A stretch of 64,000 nt of DNA from an uncultured Lachnospiraceae bacterium (GTDB lineage Bacteria; Bacillota; Clostridia; Lachnospirales; Lachnospiraceae): the NCBI GenBank assembly GCA_902768735.1, contig CACXMK010000001.1:62001-126000 (forward strand), read 5' to 3'. Under the pieces are notes generated by a model. It was not told the origin of the DNA. It searched no databases and saw nothing but the letters and a program-made list of their open reading frames with translations. The position numbers and the translations under genes were made by a program. Positions 6,980-16,133 of the stretch are shown here, one piece after another (position 1 is the first letter of the stretch; each line of letters starts with the position of its first letter).

Positions 6980-8233
6980 CTACGCCGTCGTCTTCCAAGG
7001 CTTTACAAAGGCAGTTTGCACTTCCGAAACCGTCTTCCCGTCCGACAGGTACAAACGTCCGACGCGCTCGCCCAGCTGCCCTGTCTCAATATCATCCGAC
7101 TCGTTCATATGTGTCACCATGACCGAAGGTCTGTACAGATTTCCCCTCGTACTCCTGCACTCCGAGAAGTCCTTCAGGATCCTGTCCGCAAGGCCCCCTG
7201 TCTCCGTAATTCTACCATATCTCAGCCTCCCCTGGAAACGATTTGTCGCGTTTGTCGCATCCCGTCCGATCCCCGGCATGAACCTGCTCATTTCCGCCTC
7301 GGCGATCTCGTTTTCCATTTGTCCGTCGCCGTGCCTTGTGAGGTAAGACCTTGTCACGTATAATACCTCTACATCCGCGCCGGAGAACGTCCGCTCAATG
7401 ATCTCCACTGCTCCCGCCGCTCCGGTACGGGATGGCGTCGTGAAATCCTCCTCTCCTGCCCGCATTCCATCAAGCAGCAGCCCCTGTCCGTTCTCAAAAA
7501 GAACTGTCCCATACGCCCTGAGGATCCCTTCCTCCGCAAGCGGGCAGAGCCTTTGCATAAGTTCCGCGTCTTCAAGATAGTGCCGCAGGAGTCCCTCAGA
7601 ATAAAAGATCTCCAATATGTCTTTGAACTCCGTTTCCGCGATCCCGCACGCCTTCATCCTCGGGCCAAAATACTGATCCCTCAGCTTCACGAGATATGCT
7701 CTTCTGTCATCATAGTCCATGCGGCAAAAGCTGCCGAACGAAAGGCCCCATCCCTTCGAATACCGGAGGACTGTCTCCCAGATCCCGAAACCGCAGCTGT
7801 TGTGGTTTCCGCTCTTTTCCGACAGCATCCGGTTCATCAGCATATCGTAAGGCGTCGAGAACCTGCACTGCGGATCGCAGTGAGCCCGGGGCGCCGCGTG
7901 CAGCGCCTCAAGCTCACCGTATTCCCTCACAAACTCCATCGGATTGACAAGGAATCTTCTTCCGAAGTAGGTCTCCGATCCCCTGAAGGAAGCAGACCCG
8001 AAATGCTTAAAGACATGTCTTCTGCCGTCCGGCAGTTCTACTGTGTGACCTCTCTGCGGGCCGCCGTTGGTAAGCACTGTCACCATATTTGCGCCGCCCG
8101 AAAAGCCATAGCCGGCGGAGGTGACCGCAGTGCCTGCGCCGTTCCCGACTTCCTTCGCGGCGCAAAAATCAGTCGCCAGTCCCTTTCCCTCATCCCCGTA
8201 GGATGCCCCGATGATCACTTTGATCTTCTGCAT
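6980..8233 (-). CDS. Divergent adenylosuccinate-synthetase (PurA) homologue
   Basis: This is a 417-residue protein, about family length. Recognisable PurA landmarks are the P-loop ASYGDEGKG near residue 12 (catalytic Asp kept), GGPQRGHTV where PurA has GGNNAGHTV (catalytic His kept), VLFENGQGLLLD for the VLFEGAQG loop, and VLYVTRSYLTRHG for the KAYxTRVG loop. The rest is strongly divergent, including a long region about residues 100-215 with no clear PurA match. Phage PurZ enzymes, which make aminoadenylosuccinate, replace the P-loop Asp, so this is not a typical PurZ. It likely joins an amino acid to a purine nucleotide using GTP or ATP; the true substrate is unknown. It lies between a vWA gene and a Nudix regulator, not among purine genes, so it is probably a specialised paralogue. 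Confidence 0.8.
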   Translation of the reverse strand: MQKIKVIIGASYGDEGKGLATDFCAAKEVGNGAGTAVTSAGYGFSGGANMVTVLTNGGPQRGHTVELPDGRRHVFKHFGSASFRGSETYFGRRFLVNPMEFVREYGELEALHAAPRAHCDPQCRFSTPYDMLMNRMLSEKSGNHNSCGFGIWETVLRYSKGWGLSFGSFCRMDYDDRRAYLVKLRDQYFGPRMKACGIAETEFKDILEIFYSEGLLRHYLEDAELMQRLCPLAEEGILRAYGTVLFENGQGLLLDGMRAGEEDFTTPSRTGAAGAVEIIERTFSGADVEVLYVTRSYLTRHGDGQMENEIAEAEMSRFMPGIGRDATNATNRFQGRLRYGRITETGGLADRILKDFSECRSTRGNLYRPSVMVTHMNESDDIETGQLGERVGRLYLSDGKTVSEVQTAFVKPWKTTA

Positions 8234-8300
8234 GGTCCGCTCCCTTCCCGGATCTCTGCTCCGTCCTATGATCCGCTCTTTTTAGCCGCCATATTGGCCG

Positions 8301-9164
8301 TCAGGCAGTCTGTTCGAACGCGCCCTGTCCAAACAGGTTCTTCTTCTCGCCGTCCTCCAGACATTCCCGGATCCTCGCCGGAAGCTGGTTCAGCGTAGCG
8401 GTCTTCAGGTTCCTTCCGAGAACGTTCCCGAAGGAATCCCTGATCCTGTCTTTGTAGATCCTGTAGCAGTCTCCCGGATCGTCGATCGCGATATGATAGA
8501 TGTTGAATTTCTCGCACGCTTTCTCATACAGCCTGTTTGTGTCGACATTGCCCTGCAGCGCGTCGCCTGTCAGATCGCTGAGCCTTTCTCCCGGAAGATA
8601 CGGGTTGAGCGGCTCGTCTCCCAGCGTGATGATCACGCCTTTCCTTCCCCTCTTCCAGCAGTCGAGATCCGTGTGAAAAAGTCCCATATACCATGCGGCT
8701 GTGTAGGATTCAAAGGCGTTGCCGCCGCCTCCGCGCTCGAAATAGATCCTGTCCAGATGCTCCGCGACGCGAATGTCGGATTCAAACTGCGATATCTGGA
8801 TCGGCGCCACATCGTAGTCAAGATCCCCGATGCCCATCACCATAAACTCCACGTCTTTCATGCTTCCCAGCACGTCCGTCATGATCACATTCAGCGCCGA
8901 TGCCGTCTTAAGCAGCGCGCCTCCCATGGATCCGGTCACATCCAGTGCCAGGATCACCGGGCGTGTCATCTGGTGTTCTTCGCTGTCCCGGCACTCGCGG
9001 ACAACATTGTACGGGTTCAGCGCCGGATCCAGCCCTCTTGCCCTGTACATGTCCTGGGCGCCCCGCATGCGGGATGTGTCCACATTGCCGTCCGCTCTCA
9101 CTGTTCTTCCCATGTGCGCGGAATAGTCTTCAAAATCCTTTCTTCTCCAATAGCCTCCGCCCAT
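8301..9164 (-). CDS. vWA-domain protein, first gene of the PurA-like/Nudix operon
   Basis: This is a 287-residue protein with SD AAAGGAGG 7 nt before the ATG at 9164. The N-terminal 65 residues are polar (YWRRKDFEDYSAHMGRT). A von Willebrand A domain follows with MIDAS motif DVTGS at about residue 75, a second metal-site Gly/Asp segment (VMGIGDLDYD) and the strand KGVIITLGDEPL. There is no signal peptide or membrane segment, so it is cytosolic. vWA domains act as metal-dependent protein interaction modules, often with AAA ATPases or in Ro-type RNPs; no AAA partner is nearby. Its promoter region carries two palindromic operators. The role in the operon is unknown. Confidence 0.8.
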   Translation of the reverse strand: MGGGYWRRKDFEDYSAHMGRTVRADGNVDTSRMRGAQDMYRARGLDPALNPYNVVRECRDSEEHQMTRPVILALDVTGSMGGALLKTASALNVIMTDVLGSMKDVEFMVMGIGDLDYDVAPIQISQFESDIRVAEHLDRIYFERGGGGNAFESYTAAWYMGLFHTDLDCWKRGRKGVIITLGDEPLNPYLPGERLSDLTGDALQGNVDTNRLYEKACEKFNIYHIAIDDPGDCYRIYKDRIRDSFGNVLGRNLKTATLNQLPARIRECLEDGEKKNLFGQGAFEQTA

Positions 9165-9238
9165 TGTGTGCCTCCTTTCTGCGTGTAAATGCCATTTCTA
9201 TGGTCATTACCCTATCCTTTTCTTCTGCATTTCTTTAT

Positions 9239-9311
9239 TAGTCTCTTTGACTATATTCACAATATCACGCAGTCTCAGCAGTGTCAAGACTTTTATAGTC
9301 TTTTTGACTAT
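9239..9311 (-). promoter_or_regulatory. Promoter bracketed by two TAGTC-N5-GACTA operators
   Basis: On the minus strand -35 TTGACA (9287-9282), a 17-bp spacer and -10 TATTGT (9264-9259) form a near-consensus promoter. One palindrome, ATAGTC-TTTTT-GACTAT (9295-9311), lies upstream of the -35. The other, TAGTC-TCTTT-GACTA (9239-9253), covers the expected start site. Identical half-sites 56 bp apart suggest cooperative or looping repression, most likely by the Nudix-wHTH protein at the end of this operon. Confidence 0.7.
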
Positions 9312-9361
9312 TTATTTTCAGATAAAAAGACAGATATAGAAAACCGCCGGACAATACAAAA

Positions 9362-9390
9362 GCGCCGGGCTTCTTCCTAAAGCCCGGCGC
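9362..9390 (-). terminator. Intrinsic terminator of the ABC exporter operon
   Basis: An 11-bp stem GCGCCGGGCTT / AAGCCCGGCGC has a 7-nt loop and is followed on the minus strand by TTTTGTATT. Confidence 0.85.
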
Positions 9391-9407
9391 CGGTTTGTAA
9401 TAACCGT

Positions 9408-11210
9408 TTACCCCAGTATGCTCTCCTCATACTGCCTTGTATAAAGGGAATAGTAATGCCCTCTCCTCCTCATGAGTTCCTCGTGCTTTCCTCTCTCGAT
9501 GATCTTTCCGTCCTGCACGACCAGGATCAGGTCCGCGCTGACGATCGTCGAGAGACGGTGCGCGATCACAAAGGAAGTCCTCCCCTTTGTGACGACTGAA
9601 ATGGCATTCTGGATCGCCTTCTCTGTCAGTGTATCGATCGAAGAAGTCGCCTCATCAAGGACCAGAAGCCGTGGATCCGCAAGGAGCGCTCTGGCAAAAG
9701 ACAGCAGCTGCTTCTCTCCTGTCGAGAGATGGCTCCCGCCTTCTCCCACCTCGCTCTTAAGGCCGCCCATTTTCTCGACGATCTCCCTCGCTGATACCAT
9801 CTCCAGCGCTTTCATGATCTCTTCGTCCGTCGCGTCCGGCCTGCCGTAGCGCAGGTTCTCGCGCACAGAGCCCGAGAACAGGTGCGGCGTCTGCAGAACA
9901 TATCCCAGGTTTCTGTGAAGCCACAGCTGGGACCTTTCTCTTGCGTCGCGCCCATCGATAAGGAGCTGTCCCTCCGTCGGCTCGTAGAAGCGGCACAGGA
10001 GGTTCACCAGCGTGGATTTTCCGGCGCCGGTCTCGCCGACGATGGCAATGTTTTGACCGTGCGGCACCGTGAGGTTGAAGTGTTCAAGTACGTTTTCCTC
10101 TCCGTCCGGGTAGCGGAATGTCACGTCTCTGAATTCTATGTCCCCGTGCAGTTCCTCCCAGTTCTCGACCTTGGGATTGAAACTGTCGCCATAGCGTCTT
10201 ATGACCTCCGGCGTATCGGCCACGTCCGGCGGTTCCGCGAGAAGATTCGTAAGCCGTTCGATGTTGACCTGAATGCTGGCAAAGGACGAGATGTTCTGAA
10301 TGATGAACTGCAGAGGCTCCACCATTCCCATCGCGTAGGAGACAAAGACCGAGAGCGTACCGATCTTCATGATCCCCTCTCTCGTCATGATCCCGCCCTG
10401 CCACAGGACGACAGCGAGTGCCGCCGAAGACATCAGCGTGACAGTTGAGAGGAGCATCGCGGAATACCGCACGGAATGTACGGATTCCCGGCGGATCGCC
10501 TCCGTATCCTCCTCGAACTCCGCCTGCATTTTGTTCTCGATGCCGAGGAGCTTGATCGACCGGGCGCCGGTGATCCCTTCGTTAAAATCCCCTGTGATCT
10601 TAGAATTCATCTCACGGATCTGACGGTTCACCGCAATAAGCTTTTTCTGGAACACGGAGATCAGAAGTCCGGCTGTCAGGAGGAGCGCTACCATCCAAAG
10701 CGCCAGACGGACGTCCGTAAGAAACATCACGACGATCGCAAAGAGGATGTAGGAGCCGTTCCAGATGCAGTCCATCATTCTCCAGGATACCGCTTCACCG
10801 ATCTTTCCCGTATCGCTCATCACTCTCGCGTGGATATATCCGACGCTGTTCTGGTTAAAATAGGAAAACGAAAGCGTCTGCAGATGATGAAACGCCCTGT
10901 TCCTGAGGTCCCTGTCGACGCTCATTTCAACGGTCCCGGAGTCGACCATCGTCCTGTCGTTGATGGCAGCCTGGACGACCAGGACCCCCGCATACAGCGC
11001 AATGAACAGGGGCAGGCCCTTCAGCGTCCCCTCCGCGATGTAGTGGTCGATGGCGTAGCGTCCAAACAGAGGGTAACAAACGTCGATCACGCTGCATACC
11101 AGCGCCAGAAGGATCATCCGCGTCATCCTGCTCCTGTAAGGCCGCAGGTAGGGAACGAGTCTTGGAAGACCGAACAGCGGGAGGGAGACAGTTTCCTGGT
11201 TATTCTTCAT
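9408..11210 (-). CDS. ABC exporter, half-transporter (TMD-NBD), second of pair
   Basis: This is a 600-residue protein. The ATG at 11210 has SD GAAAGGAGGG and overlaps the upstream ABC gene by 11 nt; the longer open frame is a low-complexity shadow. Residues about 30-320 hold six membrane helices of the type I exporter fold. The NBD has Walker A GETGAGKST, a Q-loop, signature LSTGE (a variant of LSGGQ), Walker B LLVLDEATSSID and switch His in IAHRLSTI. The pair encodes a heterodimeric multidrug/lipid exporter of the BmrCD/TmrAB kind. It follows nudC and the DUF2075 gene in the same direction. The substrate is unknown. Confidence 0.9.
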   Translation of the reverse strand: MKNNQETVSLPLFGLPRLVPYLRPYRSRMTRMILLALVCSVIDVCYPLFGRYAIDHYIAEGTLKGLPLFIALYAGVLVVQAAINDRTMVDSGTVEMSVDRDLRNRAFHHLQTLSFSYFNQNSVGYIHARVMSDTGKIGEAVSWRMMDCIWNGSYILFAIVVMFLTDVRLALWMVALLLTAGLLISVFQKKLIAVNRQIREMNSKITGDFNEGITGARSIKLLGIENKMQAEFEEDTEAIRRESVHSVRYSAMLLSTVTLMSSAALAVVLWQGGIMTREGIMKIGTLSVFVSYAMGMVEPLQFIIQNISSFASIQVNIERLTNLLAEPPDVADTPEVIRRYGDSFNPKVENWEELHGDIEFRDVTFRYPDGEENVLEHFNLTVPHGQNIAIVGETGAGKSTLVNLLCRFYEPTEGQLLIDGRDARERSQLWLHRNLGYVLQTPHLFSGSVRENLRYGRPDATDEEIMKALEMVSAREIVEKMGGLKSEVGEGGSHLSTGEKQLLSFARALLADPRLLVLDEATSSIDTLTEKAIQNAISVVTKGRTSFVIAHRLSTIVSADLILVVQDGKIIERGKHEELMRRRGHYYSLYTRQYEESILG

Positions 11211-13115
11211 CCTGCGCCCTCCTTTCGCTCTCTGCCGGCACTTCACTCTTGTCTGACACTCCACTCTCGTCTGCCACTCCACTCTCGTCTGACATTTCGA
11301 TTCCTTCCATCTGAAGGTCATAGATCTGCCTGTAGATCCCGCCGGACGCAAGGAGCTCCTCGTGGGTCCCCATTTCCCGGATCCGGCCCTTCTCCATGAC
11401 GATGATCTTGTCCGCATGCATAAGGGTCATGATCCTGTGCGCGATCAGGATCACTGTGGCGCCTTCTGTGTCTTTTCTGAGCGCCGCCCTGATCCTCGCG
11501 TCAGTCTCCGCGTCGACAGCCGACAGGGAATCGTCGAAGATCATGACCGGACATTTTCGGATCAGCGTCTGAGCGATGGCTGTTCTCTGTTTTTGCCCGC
11601 CGGACAATGTGACACCGCGCTCTCCGACAAAAGTCTCAAAACCCGAGGGAAATTTTTCGATCGTATCGAGCAGGTCGGCGGTCTTTGAAGCCACGCGGAC
11701 TTCTTCTCTTCCGTAGCGGCGCGATGTGATCGCGATATTTTCCTCGATCGTACGCGAGAACAGATAGGGCTCCTGCAATACCATTCCGATCTGCGAGCGC
11801 ACGTAGGAACTCTTGATCTTTGACAGATCCGTGTCCCCGATCAGGATGCGCCCCTGCCCCTCTCCGAGGGGATACAGCTTTTCGAGAAGGTACATGAGCG
11901 TCGATTTACCCGATCCCGTCCCGCCAAGGATGCCGACCGTGGAACCGGCAGGGATCACGAAGGATACATCTTTGAGAGCGCCGCCGGTTGCTCCTTCATA
12001 GCTGAACGATATGTTCTCAAACCGGATATCCCTGTCCATGGGAGGCGTCAGCGCGCCTTCCGGCTCCTTTTCCTCCTCCGCGTTCATGATGTAGCGGAGC
12101 CTGTTCAGGGAGATCCCCGCTTTGCTCATCTCGGAAATAACGCGTCCCAGCATGCGGACAGGCCAGATCAGAAGGCTGTTGTAAGATACAAAAGCGATGA
12201 ACTCTCCGGCTGTGATCATCCCGTTCACGCAAAAGACGGAGCCCATGACGATCACGAGCAGATACTGAAGTCCGGTCATCACATCGCCGGTGACCCAGTA
12301 GAGAGAAAGGATCCTCATCAGACGGATCCAGAGAACTGTGTAGATCCCGTTCTGCTTTTCAAACCTCTCCCGCTCGTACAATTCCCTTCCGAAAGCCCGC
12401 ACGACGCGAACGCCTGTCAGGTTTTCCTGCGCGATGGCGGATAACTTCCCTTCCTCCGTGTCCGCTTTTTCAAACGTATCCCCGATCTTCGCGTAAAAAA
12501 ACAGAGAGTAGCCGACGACGACCGGAATGAACAGGGAGGCGGCGGCAGTCATCCTGGCGCTGATACCCGCCATAAACCTCACCGCCAGCACGATCAGTAC
12601 GATGACCCTTACAAGGGACGTCAGCTGTTCGGATACGAACACTTTGATCGTCTCCACGTCTGACGTGCATCTCTGTATGATGTCACCGGTGCTGTTCGCG
12701 CCGTGCCACGAGTAAGGGAGACGCTGTATTTTGCCATAGAGGTTGTCCCGCATGCGGCGGACAAAACGCTGGGCTGCCACTTCGTTGAAATAGCGGAACA
12801 GGAACCGGCAGATCGCCGCTGCCAAAGCCACAGCGATCACGGCAGCCGCAATGAGCAAAGGCTGCTCCTTAAGCCGCGTGATCCCGCCGATCTTTTCTAC
12901 CCACGCCAAAACAGACGCCGGAAGATCCGGCGCCTTGTCATCGATCACACTATCAACGGTAAAACTGATGATCCTCGGCAGAACCATGTCCAGGAAAGAT
13001 ACTGCCGAGGCAAAACCATGCTCAGCAGGAAGATCCCGATGCTTCCCCGCAGAAAATAAAAGATCAGGGAGGCAGGGCTGTCGAATTTCTGCTGCGTTCT
13101 ATGCAATTGATCCAT
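11200..13115 (-). CDS. ABC exporter, half-transporter, first of pair; frameshifted near its N-terminus
   Basis: The main frame (from 12987) contains TM helices, Walker A GGTGSGKST, signature LSGGQ, Walker B MIFDDSLSAVD and IAHRIMTL. It begins too late, at MVLPRIISFT, and lacks TM1. The missing start (MDQLHRTQQKF, then hydrophobic IFYFLRGSIGIFLLSMV) is in another frame from the ATG at 13115. The two join if one T is added to the TTTT run at 13012-13015. The span of 1916 nt plus one base is exactly 639 codons, giving a normal 638-residue half-transporter. The cause may be a real inactivating deletion, phase variation, programmed slippage or a sequencing error. The Asp-Asp in Walker B (no Glu) marks this as the degenerate site of a heterodimer. 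Confidence 0.82.
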
Positions 13116-13147
13116 TCTTCGTATTTGCTCCGTCAACTATTTTTCTA

Positions 13148-14692
13148 TCACCGCTCCCGGATCGCCAGGATCTCCGCGAAGATCTCCTCGTTTTCAAAAA
13201 TGAGAAGGCACAGCTTCTCTCTGGTCCGGGAAATTCCTTCGTACAGGAGGTTCCGCGTTTCCTCCGCGACCTCGCCGCGTACGTGGAGCCGCTTCTCATC
13301 GTCATAGTAAAACCGGGAATCCAGGATCACAACGACTTTGTCAAACTCAAGGCCCACGATCTCGTCCGCGCTCAGTCCTCTTCCAATGGCAACACCACCG
13401 CCGGGAAGCGTGATCTTATGATACCCTCTGTCCTTGTAATACGCAAGGATCTCCTTCGCCTCCTGCCTTGTCTTCGCAAACAGCACGTCGATGCAGCTGT
13501 AGTCGGCAGCCGCCGGCCGCTCCTTCTGGAAAAACAGCTCGCGCATAAAAGAATAGACAGGCCGGTTGATCCGGATATTGCCGGTAAACTCCAAAGAGAG
13601 CGTACACAGGTCCCGGATCCTCTCCTCCGCCTTCACCATGACCTCTTCCTGTCCGGTGAGGACGTGCGGATCATGTGCCATGATGCACGGGACCTTCTGT
13701 GATCGTACGAACCGTATGATCGTGTCCATTGCGTCCGCAGGGATCCTGTTGGCTTCATCGACGAACAGATAAGCGCATTCTGCCCTGCCGGTAAAAGAGT
13801 CCGCCGTGAAGATCTCAACGTTGCGGAGCCTGTCATCGATCACCTTGTGTCCGCTTTGAAGCTTTCCTCCGTGTAAAAAGAGCACCTTCTTCTTTCTTGA
13901 GAGATGCATGACCAGATCAAAGAGAAGCAGTGTTTTGCCGGTGCCCGCACTGCCTGATACGGAGATCAGCGGCGCGAGCCGGTCTGTCCTTTCGCTTTCC
14001 TTCCCGTCATCAGGGGATGCGGTATCCGCCTTTTTCTCTTCCGATAGCGTCTCGAGGATCCTTCTCTTGAATTCCGCCTGCTGGTTGGTCAAAAAATAGT
14101 GGCCCTGCAGGTATTTCTCCGGTGCCGCGACCGGCGAGATCAGATAGTCCGACGCGCGGAAATACTGGTCCAGGTCCTTTTCCACATAGTCGCTAAAAAC
14201 AGGCCTGCACAGGACTTCCGCCAGATCGCTCATCTCGCAGACCCGCATATACCCTTTATCGTTGAGACAATAGAGCGTTTTCGTCTCCATCACATAGGAG
14301 TAAGAAAAGATCATTTTGGAGATGTGGGAGAGATAATACCGGTTCTGGGCGAGCTGTTTTAAGATCCTGTCCTCCGCGATCGCTTCGCTCTTGAGCTCGA
14401 TGTTGAGAACGCTGTCGCTGCCGGCGGATATCTTTAACAGGTCAAATTCCTTGCTGATGTGCGCAATGGTAAAGGAGTAATAAAAGCCATCCAAAAAAGA
14501 GAGCCAGCTGCTCTCTTTCGGAGCCTTTTCCCTAAGATGCGGGACCAGCTCGTCCGTAAGAGAGCGCAGGGACTCTGCCTCGTGCCTGCTGTATTCCTTT
14601 TTGTGCATCGCTCCTGTCAGTTCCTTGGCAAGAAGTGAGAAATCACCGCCTGCCGCGGCCCTTGTAAGAAGATACAGATTCATTGCTTTCAT
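13148..14692 (-). CDS. DUF2075-type SF1 ATPase with PD-(D/E)xK-like N-terminal region
   Basis: This is a 514-residue protein. Its ATG at 14692 overlaps the nudC stop as ATGA. The first 150 residues include a strand NIELKS (residues 97-102) followed by a helix KQLAQNRYYL, the pattern of a PD-(D/E)xK nuclease core. The helicase part has Walker A GSAGTGKT (about 247), Walker B YLFVDEAN, an Arg-rich motif ISRTREKL near the C-terminus, and the region matching DUF2075. It is probably a nucleic-acid-dependent ATPase, possibly a nuclease-helicase. Such proteins appear in restriction-like and defence loci, but no partner of that kind is adjacent. The tight coupling to nudC is the only functional hint. 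Confidence 0.75.
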   Translation of the reverse strand: MKAMNLYLLTRAAAGGDFSLLAKELTGAMHKKEYSRHEAESLRSLTDELVPHLREKAPKESSWLSFLDGFYYSFTIAHISKEFDLLKISAGSDSVLNIELKSEAIAEDRILKQLAQNRYYLSHISKMIFSYSYVMETKTLYCLNDKGYMRVCEMSDLAEVLCRPVFSDYVEKDLDQYFRASDYLISPVAAPEKYLQGHYFLTNQQAEFKRRILETLSEEKKADTASPDDGKESERTDRLAPLISVSGSAGTGKTLLLFDLVMHLSRKKKVLFLHGGKLQSGHKVIDDRLRNVEIFTADSFTGRAECAYLFVDEANRIPADAMDTIIRFVRSQKVPCIMAHDPHVLTGQEEVMVKAEERIRDLCTLSLEFTGNIRINRPVYSFMRELFFQKERPAAADYSCIDVLFAKTRQEAKEILAYYKDRGYHKITLPGGGVAIGRGLSADEIVGLEFDKVVVILDSRFYYDDEKRLHVRGEVAEETRNLLYEGISRTREKLCLLIFENEEIFAEILAIRER

Positions 14693-15558
14693 TGGGCCTT
14701 CGGCTCCTTACCGTCGCGGAAAGTAAGCATCATCTCGTTCGTAAGGCTAAGGTCGTGAGGCTGTCCCTTCACGTCCTTTCTCTCCACCCATACCGCTTCC
14801 TTGAGCTCATTTCTGTCCATCGTGATCTGGGTATCCCCATCTACGTCGCAGTAAAAACCTGCCAGGATATCATCCACGATCCCCCAGGGCTGGGATTTGT
14901 AATAGCGGATATTCCTGACTTTCAGGCCAACCTCTTCCATCACTTCCCGCCTGACCGTATCCTCAAAGGACTCCCCGATCTCATTAAAGCCCGCCACCAG
15001 AGCATAGAAAGAGAGCGCCCTGTCTGCATATTTGGTCAGGATGATGCGGTCGCCGTCCGTGACTCCGATAATGACCGCCGGCAGGATCCTGGGATAGATC
15101 GTCCTTCCGCAGTTCGGACATAAGAGGGCTCTCTCCTTCTTAGACGGGACCGTCATGTGCGCGCAGGTACCGCAGTACCGGTTGTCCTTATACCATCCCG
15201 CCAGCTGTACTGCCGTATACGCCGCAAAGACCAGGTGCCGGTTCTCCTCGCCGAAGTAGTACTCCGCCCTCATCTGCCGGATCCCGATCCTTGTCAATCC
15301 TTCGGGAACCGCAAAATGCGCGATGTCTTCAGGGATTCCCATAAAATACTTCTCCCCGTCGATCGAAAAGAGATAGGTATATAGGATTCCCTCCGGAAGT
15401 TCCTTATAGACGGGATAGCGCATGCGTCCCTCTGACACATGCGCCATAAAATCACGTGAACCGCCGTCCGGGAACAGAAAGACCGGGCTGTCAGCATCCG
15501 GGACCATTCCGTGCTTGAACTGATTGTCCAATGTATGAGGTGCGATATCCTGGATCAT
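14689..15558 (-). CDS. nudC: NADH pyrophosphatase NudC (NAD+ diphosphatase)
   Basis: This 289-residue protein hydrolyses NAD(H) to NMN(H) and AMP and, in known homologues, removes NAD caps from RNA. The sequence shows a zinc ribbon of two Cys pairs (CGTC and CPNC, residues about 128-148). It also has the Nudix box with GESFEDT and REVMEEVGL and the NudC-specific SQPWG motif downstream of the box. The N-terminal domain is the usual poorly conserved half. SD GGAAGG is about 10 nt from the start. Translationally coupled to the DUF2075 ATPase, it adds a second NAD/RNA-related Nudix protein to this accessory region. Confidence 0.93.
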   Translation of the reverse strand: MIQDIAPHTLDNQFKHGMVPDADSPVFLFPDGGSRDFMAHVSEGRMRYPVYKELPEGILYTYLFSIDGEKYFMGIPEDIAHFAVPEGLTRIGIRQMRAEYYFGEENRHLVFAAYTAVQLAGWYKDNRYCGTCAHMTVPSKKERALLCPNCGRTIYPRILPAVIIGVTDGDRIILTKYADRALSFYALVAGFNEIGESFEDTVRREVMEEVGLKVRNIRYYKSQPWGIVDDILAGFYCDVDGDTQITMDRNELKEAVWVERKDVKGQPHDLSLTNEMMLTFRDGKEPKAQ

Positions 15559-15591
15559 TTTTCGTTCATCCTTCCTGTTCGGAAAAAAGTA

Positions 15592-16050
15592 TTATAAATT
15601 CACAACAACCGCCACAATAATGCCAAGGATCGCTCCGGCGGCGACCTGCAGCGGCGTATGTCCGACAAACTCCTTCAAGGTCTGTTCAGGAGTAAGCGTT
15701 CCTGCTCCCATCTGTTCAAAAAATGCCAGCATGTCATTGATCACGACAGCCTGTTTGCCGGTCTCCCTGCGCACGCCTCTCGCATCATGCATTACTACGA
15801 TCGCAAAGAAAACTGCCACCGCAAACACCGGAGAATCCCATCCCGCAGCAAAACCGGTAGCCAGCGCAACGGATACTACAGTCGCGGAATGGCTGCTCGG
15901 CATACCGCCGTCCCCAATGAGACGTTCCCACACGATCTTTTTGTTTACAATGAGATGCAGGATCGTCTTAATGACCTGCGAGGAAACCCAGGCGATCGCC
16001 CCTGTCTGTATGATCCTGTTGCCGATGATCTGCGCTATCATTTCTCCCAT
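15592..16050 (-). CDS. Divergent PAP2 family membrane protein (DUF212, YuiD-like)
   Basis: This is a 152-residue integral membrane protein with three or four hydrophobic helices. It carries GGMPSSHSATVVSVA (about residues 48-62), the conserved DUF212 motif that resembles the SRxxxH phosphatase signature of PAP2 enzymes, and HDARGVRRETGKQA. The family is presumed to act on a lipid phosphate, but the function is unproven. The start has a purine-rich SD (TAGGGGGG). It lies 33 nt upstream of nudC in the same direction. Confidence 0.85.
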   Translation of the reverse strand: MGEMIAQIIGNRIIQTGAIAWVSSQVIKTILHLIVNKKIVWERLIGDGGMPSSHSATVVSVALATGFAAGWDSPVFAVAVFFAIVVMHDARGVRRETGKQAVVINDMLAFFEQMGAGTLTPEQTLKEFVGHTPLQVAAGAILGIIVAVVVNL

Positions 16051-16133
16051 TAATAAACCCCCCTAAAAGCGTCTATCAAAATAGTAACACATAACCTGAT
16101 AAATCATAACCCGTTTCTGTCCTGAAATGATCT

